Shown piece by piece: positions 63,516-64,000 of a stretch of DNA of 64,000 nucleotides; the stretch's first letter is position 1, and the number at the start of each line of letters is the position of its first letter. Source of the stretch: Trochalopteron elliotii (taxonomy: Eukaryota > Chordata > Aves > Passeriformes > Leiothrichidae); assembly GCA_024734555.1 (NCBI GenBank), contig JANPWX010000081.1, positions 1,022,452 through 1,086,451 on the forward strand, written 5' to 3'. Under the pieces are notes generated by a model. It worked only from the letters and a program-made list of their open reading frames with translations, searched no databases and had not been told where the DNA came from. A program made the position numbers and the translations under genes.

Positions 63516-64000
63516 TGTCAAGATCAGAAGAAACACGTTACCAAAGAATCCCTGTGTAATATTTTAAGTTCATTTACTAAAAACAATAAATTGAAGTTGT
63601 ATTTTGACGACCTCCCCCCTGCAGATTGTGGATATATCCATATAACCACAGTGCTGCTAAAGGTAACTGCAGTACAAAATCAGCATCACACAAAGCATCA
63701 CATCTTCAGTGGGAAGAAAATTCTAAAACGTACATGCAGACTTACTTCATCTCCTTAAGGTTTATTGTGTACTTTCTTTTATGTTCAATCAGTTGTATTC
63801 CAGCAGAGAAATTAAGAGGTGATAAAAGCACAGGGAGAAGGTTCTTCACAATCACTCCTATAGCAACAGTAGCCTGAAATTAGGCTGGAAAAAAGAAAAG
63901 GATATCCCTAATCCTTGAGCTATGAACGTAAATTAAAGAGGAACTAGGAGGAAAAGGTATGTTTTACATCCTTTCTTGCCTTTATACTTAGGAGGCTCAT
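63516..64000. other. Non-coding DNA to the window edge
   Basis: No supported feature. The 83-codon ORF at 63626-63877 is unrecognised. Confidence 0.5.

Overview
The window looks like about 64 kb of a bird chromosome, probably from a songbird. The evidence is the repeat content: several truncated CR1 LINE pieces carrying the avian CR1 3' hallmarks (ATTCTATGAT-type tails and the TTGGAAGGGACCTT stretch), and avian-type solo LTRs. Most of the sequence is AT-rich, intergenic or intronic vertebrate DNA without long ORFs. There is no sign of bacterial, phage or plasmid organisation. I recognise no intact protein-coding gene; most ORFs of 60-130 codons read as chance or as translated repeats.

Layout. 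1-17181: AT-rich unique DNA with simple repeats and two short tandem duplications. 17182-17964: an old avian LTR with a younger 447-bp LTR nested inside it, the younger one flanked by a 4-bp target duplication. About 20504-20733: an LTR-like segment with a polyadenylation signal. 21420-24000: a bipartite CpG island broken by a 399-base assembly gap. It has two good plus-strand splice donors and one good minus-strand donor, so it is the best candidate for a promoter and untranslated first exon. About 30940-31320: a second GC/CpG-rich block. 35851-36655 (minus strand): a broken, previously longer reading frame that I cannot assign to a family; it is the only convincing non-repeat coding signal. 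About 40725-41760: a roughly 1-kb copy of the same LTR family as the outer element at 17 kb. 47285-48291: a CR1 piece retaining degraded reverse-transcriptase sequence. 49750-50080, 53690-53965, 28506-28630 and 63373-63515: further CR1 3' fragments. 50627-51839: an 18-bp direct repeat flanking about 1.2 kb, with a T-run next to the left copy, resembling a retro-insertion footprint. 55188-55990: a complete 803-bp solo LTR with a perfect 5-bp target duplication and a G/T-rich microsatellite inside.

Reading as a whole: a probable developmental or neural-type gene neighbourhood (long AT-rich non-coding flanks around a CpG island), remodelled by retrotransposons. The gene's identity cannot be read from this window because its coding exons are either outside it or inside the gap. 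No operon-like or defence-like system was found.
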